Shown: positions 52,243-61,650, counted from the stretch's first letter. The stretch is DNA of 64,000 nucleotides from Streptomyces sp. FIT100 (GCF_024584805.1 NZ_CP075715.1:310001-374000); one strand, 5' to 3'. Numbers and translations: made by a program. Notes: generated by a model from the sequence alone, not told the origin.

Positions 52243-55200
52243 TCATGAAGCGGCCCTCTCATCGCGGCCGTGCCCGGTGCTCTTCAGGCCGTAAGCGCGG
52301 GTCACCTCCTGCGAGATGCTGTTGCCGGCCGTGTCCCAGGCCGTCGCCTTCAGCGAGACGTAGCCGCGGGACGGTGCGGTGAACTCGGCGGTCCAGGCGC
52401 CGGGGCCCGCCTTGTCCAAGATGACCCGGTGCCAGGTGGCACCGTCGTCGTACGACACCGACAGAGACCCTCCGGCGACCTTCCCGGCGCCGGCGGCATC
52501 GGGCAGATGAGAGGCCGTCAGCCCGATCCGCTGACGACCGCCCTGCGCGTCGCCCGCGAGGTCCGTCCGCACGTCGTAGTCGAGCTGCATGAGCGCCACG
52601 CGGTCGATGCGCTGCGGATCGGTGACCGGCTCCGACCTGACCTTCCACACGGAGCGGGTGCGCGGCGACAGCCGAAAGGCCCCCGGGTCGCGACCGGCAT
52701 CGAGGTCGAGGGTGTACGTCGACGGGACCGTCGGGAGGGGCCAGAGCGTCGCGGAGGCCCATTGCGAGGTCTTGATCAGTTCGCCGTCCTGATAGACCTT
52801 GAACTTCAGGGTGTTGGTCCCGTCCTGCATGTAGCCGCCGTGGTCGAGGCCGTTGTCGGTCCAGGGCTGGATGTTGACCGAGAGGAAGCCCTGCTGCCGC
52901 TCGGACCACCAGAAGCCGCTGCCGTTGCGCGGGTGCGCGACGGGGGCGAACCAGTCGCGGGTGACCTTCGTGCCCGCCTTGTAGGTCTCGATGCCCGAGC
53001 GTGACTCCAGTGCCATGGACGGTCCGGTGAGCGAGTCCTCGGCCCAGGTCGTGCCCGGCTGGGCCGACACGTAGTCGGTGCGGGTGCCCGGCATGCCGAC
53101 GGCCTGCAGAAAGCCGAGGGCGTAGGAGCGGTAGGGGCGGTAGTCCCAGCGGAACTCACCGCTCGCCCAGGTCCGGTCCCCGTGGAAACGCATCTGCACG
53201 GTGGCGAGGTCCTTGGACCTGGGCCGGTACGAGAGGTCCGACGGGACCCGGTCGGGGTGCGGGTCGGTCAGGTCGTACACATACGGCGAGTCGGGTACGC
53301 CCTCGGCGGCCAGCCGCAGCCGTCCGCGCTTCGCGTCGGCGATCAGTGCAGCGCCGGTCCGTGCGGTGACGGAGACAACCGGAATACCGGCGCGCGCCCC
53401 CTCGTCACTGCCCACCCACTCATGGAGCCTGCCCTCGCCGTCGTTGACCACGACGAGGAGCGCCGCACCGGCGTCCTTGGCCGCCCGGGCCCGCTCGCTG
53501 CCGGTGACCGCGTCCGAGCGGGTCACGAGTACCGCTCTGCCCTTGGCGTTCAGGCCCTGGTAGTCGGCGGGGGCGCCGGCCCCGGCGTGAACGGCTTCGA
53601 GGGTGCGTCTGCCGTCGTAGAAGCCGGTTCCGGCCTGCGCCAGGAAGGAGAGCGCTCTGCCGGAGGCGCTGAGCGTCAGCATCGGGTACGCCTTGCGCCA
53701 CCGGGACTCGTACTCGAAGCTGCCGGTGGCCACCTTCTCGGTGGGCAGCACGAACATGCTGTCGTGCGTCGGGGACAGCACGTACTGGATCGCGACCGTG
53801 CTGTCCGCGCCGTCGGACCGGTACCAGTTCAGGTACATCAACCGGTCCTCGGTCCGGTGCGGAACGGTCGCGGTCGCCTCGCGCGCCTTGCGGGCGTCGA
53901 GCACGAGGTCCTGGTCGCGGTCGAGCCTGATCTCGGGGTCACCGAGCAGGGCGAGCCCCGTCGAGTCGGGGCCGTGACTGCCGGCGACGTCGACGAAGGT
54001 CAGTGCGCTGTACGTGCCGGCCCGCAGCCGCAGGTCCGCCCGGCCGGACGCGTCCACCGGGAAGATGTACGGGTCGGCCTCGCCGAACTTCTGGAGCTGG
54101 AGGTAGCCCGCGACGGGCTCACCGGCACGGCCCCTGAGCGTGACGCGCAGGTCGTGCCGCTCCTCCTCCTTGTAGAGCCCGAAGCGGGTCCGGGCCCGCG
54201 CGGTGCCGTCGGCGTCGCTCGCGGTGATCCGGCCGAGGTAGCGGCGGCCGTCGGCGCCGAGATCCGGCCTCGCCGTCGCGGTGACGGTCGCCGTGCCGTG
54301 CGCCGGGACGGTGACCGCGTCGGCGGAGAGCGTGAACATCCCGGCCGGGGCGGGGGTGCCCGCGTCGGCGCCCGGGTCCACGTCGTAGGGGCCGCCGGCG
54401 ACTTCCGCGTTCAGGGCGAGGTCCAGGGTGACCGGAGTGCTGCCGGAGTTGCGGTAGGTGACCGTGCGGTCGACCGGCTCGGTGCCGCTGTGCGGGTAGG
54501 CGTCGAAGCCGAAGTAGGCCGAGCCCGTCGCGGTGACGGTGGCACCGAGCGAGGACGGGAGGTCGGTCCGGCCCGCACCGACCTGGTACGCGGTGTACCG
54601 GTCCAGCGGCTTGGACGTGCTCATCAGCGCGTCCTTGAGCTGCTGCGCGGTCCAGTCCGGGTGTGCCTGGGCGAGGATCGCGGCCGCGCCGGCGACATGC
54701 GGCGTCGCCATCGAAGTGCCGCTCATCGCCTGGTAGTAGCCGCTGTCGGCGGTGCCCCCGGTCTTCGCGGCGGTGATGTCGACGCCGGGGGCGGCGATGT
54801 CCGGCTTGAGCGCGTAGTCGCCGAAGCGGGGGCCCGTGGTGGAGAAGGAGGCCAGTTCGTCGGCGGCGTCGACCGCGGCGACGGTCAGGGCGGCGTCCGC
54901 GGTGCCCGGCGCGCCCATGACCCCCTCCATGCCCGCGTTGCCCGCGGCCACGACGAACAGCGCGTCGCTCTCGGCGCTGAGCCTGTTCACCGCCTGGCTC
55001 ATCGGGTCCGTACCGTCGCTGGGCATCGAACTGCCCAGGCTCATGCTGACGACCTTGGCGCCCTGTGCGACGGCCCATTCCATTCCAGCGATGACCCAGG
55101 AGTCGTCCCCGTAGCCCTCGTCGGAGAGGACCTTGCCCACGAGCAGTTCGGCGCCGGGCGCGACGCCCTTCTCCACCCCGTCCGAGGCATCGCCGCTGCC

Positions 55201-56187
55201 GCCCACCGTGGAGGCGGTGTGGGTGCCGTGACCATGGGCGTCCGCGACGGTCTCGCCCGGTACGAAGCTGACGGACTCGGTGACCCGGTCGTCCATGTCC
55301 GGATGGTTCAGGTCGACACCGGTGTCGAGGACCGCGACCTTGACGCCCTTGCCGTCGAGGCCGGCGGCCCAGGCGGCAGGGGCGCCGATCTGCGCGGTGC
55401 TCTGCGCCAGTTCGGCGTGGACCCTGCCGTCGAGCCAGACCTTCGAGATTCCGCCGAGCAGCGCGGGGGCGCCGGCCGACGCGGGGGTCGACGCCGGGAT
55501 CGATACCGGGGTCGATGCCGGGGGCCGCGCGGGGGTCGGCGCCGCGGCACCGGTGCGGTCCCCGGCCGGGACGACCGCCTTCCAGGTCTGCCGTGCCTGC
55601 TTCTTGACGGCCTTGACCGCGGTGGCGTTGATGCTCGGCAGCGAGCGGACCTTGGTGGTGCCCTTCGGTACGACGGGCGTGGACCGCGTGGACTTCGCGG
55701 CGGCACCGTACGACAGGATCAGCGGCAGGCCGGCGCTGTGCTTGTCGTCGTAGCCCTGCTCGATCAGCGACGTCACGTCGAACAGCCGGCGGTCGAGCTT
55801 CCCGGCAGCCAGATACGGCACGGCTTCGTCGGGATAGACGTACAGGTGCTTGCCGACGGTCTCCGTCCGCACTCCGCCGGGGGCGCCGTGCGGGCGTTCG
55901 ACGTCGACGGCCTGCTTGCCGTTGCCCGTGCTCATGACGCGGACGACGTCGCCGGTGATGAGCGTGATCGTGTGCGTGACGGCGCCGGCGACGGCGGCGT
56001 TCCGTGCCGTCGTCGCCGGGGCCTGGGCCTGGGCCGCGGCCGGTGACGGTGCCTGCGTCGAGTGGGTCGCGGTGCGGGCCGCCGCGGGGCCGGCCGGTCC
56101 GGCCAGCAGGGAGACGGTTGCTGCGCACGCCGCCGTAGCGGCCAGGGTCTTCCGGCCGCGTGGGGTGCGAGGGGCATGGGGAATCAT
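52243..56187 (-). CDS. Large secreted S8 subtilisin-like protease
   Basis: This 1,314-residue exported serine protease has a signal peptide (TLAATAACAATVSLLAGPAG, about 14-38). A prodomain follows to about 260, and the subtilase domain has the triad Asp288 (VAVLDTGVD), His320 (AHGHGTHTAS) and Ser492 (SGTSMATPHVAG), with VVAAGNAG for the oxyanion hole. A PA-type insert or domain (ARAAKDAGAALLVVVNDGEGRLHEW) lies near 895-960. Beta-rich C-terminal modules end with an Ig-like segment (GYVSLKATAWDTAGNSIS). The prodomain/catalytic boundary contains a short APTPARPPASTPVSIPASTPASAG linker, read here in pieces (about 215-240). It is a typical Streptomyces extracellular nutrient or developmental protease. 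Complete and monocistronic. Confidence 0.93.
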   Translation of the reverse strand: MIPHAPRTPRGRKTLAATAACAATVSLLAGPAGPAAARTATHSTQAPSPAAAQAQAPATTARNAAVAGAVTHTITLITGDVVRVMSTGNGKQAVDVERPHGAPGGVRTETVGKHLYVYPDEAVPYLAAGKLDRRLFDVTSLIEQGYDDKHSAGLPLILSYGAAAKSTRSTPVVPKGTTKVRSLPSINATAVKAVKKQARQTWKAVVPAGDRTGAAAPTPARPPASTPVSIPASTPASAGAPALLGGISKVWLDGRVHAELAQSTAQIGAPAAWAAGLDGKGVKVAVLDTGVDLNHPDMDDRVTESVSFVPGETVADAHGHGTHTASTVGGSGDASDGVEKGVAPGAELLVGKVLSDEGYGDDSWVIAGMEWAVAQGAKVVSMSLGSSMPSDGTDPMSQAVNRLSAESDALFVVAAGNAGMEGVMGAPGTADAALTVAAVDAADELASFSTTGPRFGDYALKPDIAAPGVDITAAKTGGTADSGYYQAMSGTSMATPHVAGAAAILAQAHPDWTAQQLKDALMSTSKPLDRYTAYQVGAGRTDLPSSLGATVTATGSAYFGFDAYPHSGTEPVDRTVTYRNSGSTPVTLDLALNAEVAGGPYDVDPGADAGTPAPAGMFTLSADAVTVPAHGTATVTATARPDLGADGRRYLGRITASDADGTARARTRFGLYKEEERHDLRVTLRGRAGEPVAGYLQLQKFGEADPYIFPVDASGRADLRLRAGTYSALTFVDVAGSHGPDSTGLALLGDPEIRLDRDQDLVLDARKAREATATVPHRTEDRLMYLNWYRSDGADSTVAIQYVLSPTHDSMFVLPTEKVATGSFEYESRWRKAYPMLTLSASGRALSFLAQAGTGFYDGRRTLEAVHAGAGAPADYQGLNAKGRAVLVTRSDAVTGSERARAAKDAGAALLVVVNDGEGRLHEWVGSDEGARAGIPVVSVTARTGAALIADAKRGRLRLAAEGVPDSPYVYDLTDPHPDRVPSDLSYRPRSKDLATVQMRFHGDRTWASGEFRWDYRPYRSYALGFLQAVGMPGTRTDYVSAQPGTTWAEDSLTGPSMALESRSGIETYKAGTKVTRDWFAPVAHPRNGSGFWWSERQQGFLSVNIQPWTDNGLDHGGYMQDGTNTLKFKVYQDGELIKTSQWASATLWPLPTVPSTYTLDLDAGRDPGAFRLSPRTRSVWKVRSEPVTDPQRIDRVALMQLDYDVRTDLAGDAQGGRQRIGLTASHLPDAAGAGKVAGGSLSVSYDDGATWHRVILDKAGPGAWTAEFTAPSRGYVSLKATAWDTAGNSISQEVTRAYGLKSTGHGRDERAAS

Positions 56188-56441
56188 GCGACGGTCCTAC
56201 AGGCCGCGGTATGGACCGTGGAACGCTTTCCCCCTGGCACAAACGCGTCACTGCGCACATGGGACACGCCGGGTTCCGCGGGCGGCAGAGCGGCAGTGCG
56301 TGCACGGCATTCGGCGAACGGCACTCGGCGAACGGTGAGCGGTGAGCGGTGAGCAGCGTGTTGCGTGCAGCGCCAATCAGGGCGCCATCCAAAGGCGTTC
56401 ATATACGAGCCACTCGACCATATCTCTGCAAGGGTGGGCAG

Positions 56442-57449
56442 ATGCAGACCCTCTACCGACAACTGCTCAAGCTGATGCCCCGACTGGGCGTGCAGGTGAC
56501 CGACCTCGGCCCGGGCACCGCGGTGGTCTCCCGACGCGGGCGGCGGCTGCGGATCCCGCTCGGCACCGACGCGGATCTGCTGGCCAGGGACAACGCCCGC
56601 TACTCCGTCGCGGACGCCGGCCAGGACACCTGGCTCGTGCTGCGCGACAAGGCCCGCGCGAGCACCACCGCGGCTCCCGAGTGGACCGGCGTCCCTCTCG
56701 GCGACACCGGCGCGCGGCTCCTGCTCGACCGGCGCGCCGGCACGGACGAGCGCACGTTCCAGCTGGCGGCGGCCGAGTACCTGTGCCACCAGCACGTGGC
56801 CGCCATGCTCGACTTCTACGGCGTGAACTGCGTCTTCGACGTGGGCGCCAACACCGGCCAGTACGCGAAACGTCTGCGCCGCCTCGGCTACAGCGGCCGC
56901 ATCGTCTCCTTCGAGCCCACCGGGGAGACCTTCGCGCGGCTGGAGAAGGCCGCCGAGCAGGATCCGGACTGGTGGGTGTACCGGTTGGGCCTCGGCAGCG
57001 AGGACACGACCGGCTCCATCCACGTGGGCTGGAAGACGATGAACTCGCTCCTGCCGCCCAGCGCGTACGGCCGCGACCGCTACCAGCGCTTCGCGACCAC
57101 CCGCACCGAGGAGATCCGGATCCGGCGCCTGGACGGCCTGTTGGAGGAGGCACTGGACGGCATCGCCGACCCGCGCCCGTTCCTCAAGATGGACACGCAG
57201 GGCTACGACCTGGAGGTGTTCGCGGGCGCCGGGAAGCGGATCGGGGACTTCGTGGGGATGCAGTCGGAAGTCGCCGTGCTGCGGCTGTACGAGGGCAGTC
57301 CGGCGATGAGCGAGGCGATCGCCGCGTACGAGCAGAGCGGCTTCGAGATCACCGGCATGTATCCGGTGACCCGCGAGGCGGCCACGGGCCGGGTGGTCGA
57401 GTTCGACTGCGTCCTGATGCGCGCCGAGGCCGCCCCCGGGCGGGGCTGA
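56442..57449 (+). CDS. FkbM-family methyltransferase
   Basis: This 335-residue SAM-dependent O-methyltransferase has a Rossmann motif I in VNCVFDVGANTGQYAKRLRRLGYSGRIVSFEP at about 125-160. The FkbM hallmark KMDTQGYDLEVFAGAG is near 248-263. The first 110 residues are an extra domain. ATG 56442 behind AAGGGTGGG is preferred over ATG 56349, whose extra residues are not family-like. FkbM enzymes methylate hydroxyls in natural products or glycans. No biosynthetic genes are adjacent, so the acceptor is unknown. Confidence 0.87.
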   Translation: MQTLYRQLLKLMPRLGVQVTDLGPGTAVVSRRGRRLRIPLGTDADLLARDNARYSVADAGQDTWLVLRDKARASTTAAPEWTGVPLGDTGARLLLDRRAGTDERTFQLAAAEYLCHQHVAAMLDFYGVNCVFDVGANTGQYAKRLRRLGYSGRIVSFEPTGETFARLEKAAEQDPDWWVYRLGLGSEDTTGSIHVGWKTMNSLLPPSAYGRDRYQRFATTRTEEIRIRRLDGLLEEALDGIADPRPFLKMDTQGYDLEVFAGAGKRIGDFVGMQSEVAVLRLYEGSPAMSEAIAAYEQSGFEITGMYPVTREAATGRVVEFDCVLMRAEAAPGRG

Positions 57450-57897
57450 GGACGCCCGGCTCCAGCCGTGGATCGTGATGCCCCGGATCGGGATCGTCGC
57501 CGCGTGCCTGAACTGATCGCGCCCACCAGCCGCTTGCACTCCGCCAGGGCGGAGGCGCGCGACGACAGAGGCCCGGCCCGCACGGGGGAAGCCGATCGAG
57601 CGCAACGGTGGCGTTCCTCGGGGGCGTTCGGGATATCGAGCACGGTGCGGTGCGGTGCCGTGCCGTGCCGTGCAGGCGACGTTACTGGATCAAGCTCTGC
57701 TTGGTGATCCGAGTGGGACCGGTGCGGGCATGCACGTGGCCGCCGTCGGCCATGACCGGGCGCGTGGCCAACGCATCCGGCCGGTCCTGGCGGCAGGTTC
57801 CTCCTTCGTTCCGTCGTCGGGGCCGACCGCTCACTGCCGATCGCCGCGCTGACGAAAATCCCTACCGCGCCGGCCGGAAAGGGCGGAGACTCCCCTC
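57450..57897. other. Intergenic region without a recognisable gene
   Basis: There are 448 bases between the FkbM and TOPRIM genes. It has a short GCCGT/GCGGT repeat run (about 57645-57675). No frame gives a convincing protein; weak similarity to anything is not visible by eye. Confidence 0.55.
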
Positions 57898-58515
57898 ATG
57901 GCTGACATGGACGCGTTCCGGGAAGCGGTCACCGCGTGGGCGGCCGGCGGCCCCGGCGACCCCGCGCGCGAGCTCGCCGGGCTGCTGCCCGTGCGGACAG
58001 CGGTCCTGCTCGAAGGCCCGAGTGACGTCGCAGCGGTCGGCGCGCTCGCCGCGAGCCGCGGCCGGAACCTGGAGGCCGAAGGGGTCTGCGTCCTGGCGAT
58101 GGGCGGAGCGATGAGCGTCGGGCGCTTCGCCCACCTCCTCGGCCCACCCGGCCTGGGCCTCCGCCTCACGGGCCTGTGCGACGAGGCGGAACGTCCCTAC
58201 TACGCGCGCGGCTTGGAGCGGGCCGGTGCGGCACAGCAGGGGTTCTTCGTCTGCGCGGCGGATCTGGAGGACGAGTTGATCCGCGCGCTCGGCGTGACAC
58301 GGGTGGAGGAGCTCGTACGTGCAGAGGGCGACCTGCGCGCCCTCCAGACGTTCCTGCACCAGCCGGCGCAGCAGGGCCGCACTGCACAGCAGCAGTTGCG
58401 GCGCTTCTTCGGCACGAAGAAAGGGCGCAAGATCCAGTACGGCCGTGTCCTCGTCGAGGCCCTCGCCCCGGATCGCGTACCCGCCCCGCTCGACGGCCTG
58501 CTCGCCGCCCTGTGA
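57898..58515 (+). CDS. TOPRIM-domain protein (OLD-nuclease-like, without ATPase)
   Basis: This 205-residue cytoplasmic protein reads TAVLLEGPSDVAAVGALAASRGR at about 34-56. It carries the TOPRIM acidic Glu in LLEGPSD, then GVCVLAMGGAMSVGRFAHLLG, GLCDEAERPYYARGLE with the DxE pair, and FVCAADLEDELIRALG. This is the TOPRIM set of OLD-family nucleases and primases, but the ATPase domain of OLD proteins is absent and none is adjacent. The C-terminal half is helical and basic (RRFFGTKKGRKIQYGR). It might be a stand-alone nuclease or a regulator. The start has GGCGGAG about nine bases upstream. Confidence 0.75.
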   Translation: MADMDAFREAVTAWAAGGPGDPARELAGLLPVRTAVLLEGPSDVAAVGALAASRGRNLEAEGVCVLAMGGAMSVGRFAHLLGPPGLGLRLTGLCDEAERPYYARGLERAGAAQQGFFVCAADLEDELIRALGVTRVEELVRAEGDLRALQTFLHQPAQQGRTAQQQLRRFFGTKKGRKIQYGRVLVEALAPDRVPAPLDGLLAAL

Positions 58516-58701
58516 CCGCCGGGCGGGGTCGGGCGAGCGCCCCATGGTTCGACGGTGGCAGGCGAAGGCTTCGTGGGGGCGGTCGGTGACGGACACCCGG
58601 GTCGGCGAGCGGATTGTCCGTGGGCGGTGCGAGGATGGCGGTGTGTTCCGGGAGGCGACCGGAGCAAGGACGCAGGCAGGTTTCGAGCGGTCGGAGGCGG
58701 C

Positions 58702-59136
58702 ATGGCCAAGGAATTCCAGGTGACTTACGACTGCGCCGATCCGGGCGCGCAGGCGGCGTTCTGGGCTCAGGCACTGGGCTATCGCGTCCAGCCGCCGCCC
58801 GAGGGCTTCCCCGACTGGACGGCTGCGCTGACGGCGTGGGGCGTTCCGCCTGAGCAGCACAACGACCGGTCGGCCATCACGGATCCGGACGGCAAAGGGC
58901 CGCGGGTGTTCTTCCAGAAGGTCCCGGAGGGCAAAACGGCGAAGAACCGCTTGCACCTCGATGTGCGCGCGGCACCCGGCCAGACCGGCGACGAGCGGAT
59001 GGCCACGCTGGAGGTGGAGGCCACCAGGCTGGAGGCGCTGGGAGCGAAGCGGCTGTACCGGCTCGAGCCCGATGGCATCGACGAGGGCATCATCGTGATG
59101 ACCGACCCTGAGGGAAACGAGTTCTGCCTGGATTGA
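58702..59136 (+). CDS. VOC-family (glyoxalase-like) protein
   Basis: This 144-residue protein has the two-beta-alpha-beta-beta-beta VOC pattern. FQVTYDCADPGAQAAFWAQALGYRV opens the first module, and KNRLHLDVRAAP with IIVMTDPEGNEFCLD closes the second. His and Glu positions for a metal are visible (RLHLDV, EGNEFC). Members act as dioxygenases, glyoxalases or resistance proteins, and this one cannot be assigned further. CGGAGGCGG precedes the ATG. Confidence 0.83.
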   Translation: MAKEFQVTYDCADPGAQAAFWAQALGYRVQPPPEGFPDWTAALTAWGVPPEQHNDRSAITDPDGKGPRVFFQKVPEGKTAKNRLHLDVRAAPGQTGDERMATLEVEATRLEALGAKRLYRLEPDGIDEGIIVMTDPEGNEFCLD

Positions 59137-59364
59137 GGGCGGGGTGCCGGCTCTGGCTCTCGGTGGCTCGGAGCTGCGAAGCTCAAGAGCACCGAGGAGG
59201 CCCCGCGTTGACGCCTCCTGCGCCCCGCCCGTGAGTTGAGACGTCGAGCGTCTCTCGCGACGGCACGGATGCGCTTTGCGCTTCCTACGGCTGCGGACAC
59301 CGCTGGCCTCGTCCGCTCTGATGCGGCGTGCGCTCAGCGCCGGGCATCGAAGCGTCAGGCCGAA

Positions 59365-59393
59365 GCGCCCGGCTGGGCATCCCAGCCGGGCGC
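59365..59393. terminator. Hairpin terminator
   Basis: A perfect 13-bp stem GCGCCCGGCTGGG (59365-59377) / CCCAGCCGGGCGC (59381-59393) with loop CAT lies between the VOC gene and the minus-strand MMPL relic. It could serve both. Confidence 0.78.
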
Positions 59394-59429
59394 GGGCACA
59401 GGCGCGGGCTCCCCGCCGCCTGGGGGTCG

Positions 59430-59757
59430 TCAGCTGTCCGCGGGGCGCTCGAGCGCCACCTTGGGCAGCCGCCGGGCGAGAGGAGCGGGTAGCCACCAGG
59501 CCCACGAGCCCAGCAGCTGCATGGCGGCCGGGACGATCAGGCAGCGGATGACCACCGCGTCCATGAGGATGGCCACGGCGAGGCCCAGCCCGAACTGCTG
59601 GAGCATCCGGTCGGGGCTCAGCATGAAGGCGGCGAACACCACGATCATGATGGCCCCGGCCGACGTGGTCCGCGCGGGCTCGGCCGAAGACGCCCCTGCC
59701 GCGATGAGTTCCAGCCCGGTCGCGAGTCTGTTCTCGTGACCGCCGAAGCACGTCGTA
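59430..59757 (-). pseudogene. C-terminal relic of an MMPL/RND transporter
   Basis: The last two or three transmembrane segments of an MMPL-type exporter remain: IIMIVVFAAFMLSPDRMLQQFGLGLAVAILMDAVVIRCLIVPAAMQLLG and WWLPAPLARRLPKV, in two runs between about 59660 and 59450. Upstream the frame covers only some 35 codons (HENRLATGLELIAAGAS) to a stop with no start codon. Intact members exceed 700 residues. The rest of the gene is not in the window. Confidence 0.82.
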
Positions 59758-59823
59758 CAACGTCATAGGACGTCACCGAACGTCGTACGACGCTGCCCGG
59801 AACGAGCCACCACGGAGGACACG

Positions 59824-60606
59824 ATGACGACCACGCCGGACGATCCGACCACCGCGCTGCCCGGCCGCCCGCCCGTGGTCGATCCGGCCACCTGGCAGAC
59901 CGCGCGTGACGAGCTTCTGGTCCGCGAGAAGGCCCACACCCGCGAGGGCGACGCCCTCGCCGCGGCCCGCCGCCGGCTGCCGATGGTGGAGCTCGACGGG
60001 ACGGTCGAGGTCTTCGGACCCGACGGCCCGGTCCCGTTCCTGGACCTGTTCCAGGGCCGCGACGAGCTCGTGGTCTACAAGCACATGTGGCACGACGGCG
60101 CGCCGCACCAGGGGCAGTGCGAGGGCTGCACCACCACGGCCTGGCACCTCAAGGACGCGGTCTACCTCAACGCCCGCGGCGTCTCGTTCGCCATCCTGAC
60201 CACGGGCCGCCCGGACGAGGTGGCCGCCTATGTCGAGTTCATGGGCTACACCCAGCCCTGGTACTCGGTGCGCGACGTGGCAGCACCGGTCGGCGGCGAC
60301 ATGGGTCACCTCACCTGCTACCTGCGCGACGGCGACCGTGCGTTCCTCACCTACTCCACGACGGGCCGTGGCAACGAGCGCGTCAACGGGTCCCTCGGGC
60401 TGCTCGACATGACGCCGTACGGCCGCGGCGAGGCGTGGGAGAGCAACCCCGCGGGCTGGCCCGAGGGGCGCAGTGCGTGCTGGTTCTGGCGCTCGGACGC
60501 GGACGGCAACGCCACCTGGGGTCCGACCAGCCGCCCGGTGCCCCAGTGGACCCGCCCCGGCGCGACCCCCGTGGAGACCCTCGGCCGGCACGGCCACCAC
60601 CACTGA
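59824..60606 (+). CDS. DUF899 thioredoxin-like family protein
   Basis: This 260-residue protein of the DUF899 family starts WQTARDELLVREKAHTREGDALAAARRRLPMV, the family N-terminus. YKHMWHDGAPHQGQCEGCTTTAWHLKDAV follows, where CEGC occupies the thioredoxin active-site-like position, and the C-terminus has CYLRDGDRAFLTYSTTGRGNE. A redox or peroxiredoxin-like role is often suggested but unproven. CGGAGGACACG gives a good ribosome site for the ATG. Confidence 0.86.
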   Translation: MTTTPDDPTTALPGRPPVVDPATWQTARDELLVREKAHTREGDALAAARRRLPMVELDGTVEVFGPDGPVPFLDLFQGRDELVVYKHMWHDGAPHQGQCEGCTTTAWHLKDAVYLNARGVSFAILTTGRPDEVAAYVEFMGYTQPWYSVRDVAAPVGGDMGHLTCYLRDGDRAFLTYSTTGRGNERVNGSLGLLDMTPYGRGEAWESNPAGWPEGRSACWFWRSDADGNATWGPTSRPVPQWTRPGATPVETLGRHGHHH

Positions 60607-60666
60607 CGCACCTTCGTCGACCGCCTCGTGTCGTGTCGTACGGTCGGTCGGCGCCGGCGGCGCGGC

Positions 60667-61650
60667 TCAGGGTCTCTGTCCGAATGGGTCGGCACCGGAC
60701 AGCAGGGTGATGTGCGGTACGCCGGTGCGGGGATGCTCCGCCACCTCGGCGTCGACGCGGTAGACGTCGGCGAGCAGCTTGCGGGTGAGGACCTCCGCGG
60801 GGGTCCCGGTGGCCACCGCGCGACCGCCGTTCAGCACGCAGATCCGGTCGCAGAACGCCGCGGCCAGGTTGAGGTCGTGGAGTGCGACGACGGCGGTCAC
60901 GCCGAGCCCGCGGACGAGGCGCAGCGTGTCGAGCTGGTGGCGCAGGTCCAGATGGTTGGTCGGTTCGTCCAGCACCATGGTGCCCGCGCGCTGGGCGAGC
61001 GCGCGGGCGATGAGTACCCGCTGCTTCTCGCCTCCCGACAGCCGGCTGAAAGGGGCGTGCGCCAGCCCGGCGGCGTCCAGTTCGGCGAGTGCGCCCATGA
61101 TGATGGCGCGGTCGTCGGCGCCGTCGCCTTCGAAGGCCCGCTTGTGCGGGGTGCGGCCCATGGCCACCACGTCGTGGACCGAGAGCTCGAACTCCCCTGC
61201 CGACTCCTGCAGGACGGCCGCCAGCCGGCGTGCCAGGCTCTTGCCGGACATCCGCCGGACGTCCTCGCCGTCGAGCAGCACCCGCCCCGAGGTGGGACGC
61301 AGCGCTCTGTAGACAGTGCGCAACAGGGTGGACTTTCCCGCCCCGTTGGGGCCGACGAGCCCCACCACCTCGCCGGGAGCCACGTCCAGCGACACCCGTT
61401 CCACCAGGGTGCGCCCGTCGACGACGACCGAGACGTCCTCCACGGCCAGGGTGCCGGGCGCGGCCGTGACCTCGCCCGTGGCCGTGCCCGTGGCCGTGCC
61501 CGTGGCCGTTGCCGTTGCCGTTGCCGTGACCTTGGCCGTGGCCGTGGCCGTGGCCGTGGCCGTGACCTTGGCCGTGGCCGTGGCCGTGGCCGTGGCCGTG
61601 GCCGTGGCCGTGGCCGTGGCCGTGGCCGTGGCCGTACCTGTCTCCGTCAT
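60667..61650 (-). CDS. FecE-type ABC transporter ATPase with Thr-Ala repeat N-terminus
   Basis: This 327-residue ATPase belongs to an iron-siderophore/cobalamin-type importer. Walker A GPNGAGKST, Q-loop AVLQESAG, signature LSGGEKQRV, Walker B TMVLDEPTNHLD and the switch His in VALHDLN are all intact. Uniquely, residues 6-57 are nearly pure Thr-Ala repeats, encoded by a hexanucleotide array, before the domain starts at LAVEDVSVVVDGR. The ATG overlaps the permease stop (ATGA), fixing the start upstream of the repeat, and no in-frame start lies between repeat and domain. It is the last gene of the binding protein-permease-ATPase operon. Confidence 0.92.
   Translation of the reverse strand: MTETGTATATATATATATATATATATAKVTATATATATAKVTATATATATGTATGTATGEVTAAPGTLAVEDVSVVVDGRTLVERVSLDVAPGEVVGLVGPNGAGKSTLLRTVYRALRPTSGRVLLDGEDVRRMSGKSLARRLAAVLQESAGEFELSVHDVVAMGRTPHKRAFEGDGADDRAIIMGALAELDAAGLAHAPFSRLSGGEKQRVLIARALAQRAGTMVLDEPTNHLDLRHQLDTLRLVRGLGVTAVVALHDLNLAAAFCDRICVLNGGRAVATGTPAEVLTRKLLADVYRVDAEVAEHPRTGVPHITLLSGADPFGQRP
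61476..61635 (-). repeat. Hexanucleotide array inside the FecE-like gene
   Basis: On the plus strand GGCCGT is repeated 11 times without error (61570-61635). After one GACCTT interruption it is repeated five times (61534-61563), then come another GACCTT and degenerate units (TGCCGT, GCCCGT) to about 61476. It encodes (Thr-Ala)n with Lys-Val and Gly-Thr breaks. Length changes stay in frame. Confidence 0.95.

Noticed and set aside
53182..56046. 954-codon open frame opposite the subtilase
   Set aside because: The minus strand has the complete catalytic triad and domain order; the plus frame is arginine/glycine filler.
57450..57897. Transposase or IS remnant in the gap before the TOPRIM gene
   Set aside because: Arginine/proline-rich frames vaguely recall transposase ends, but no terminal inverted repeats, target duplication or DDE motif could be found.
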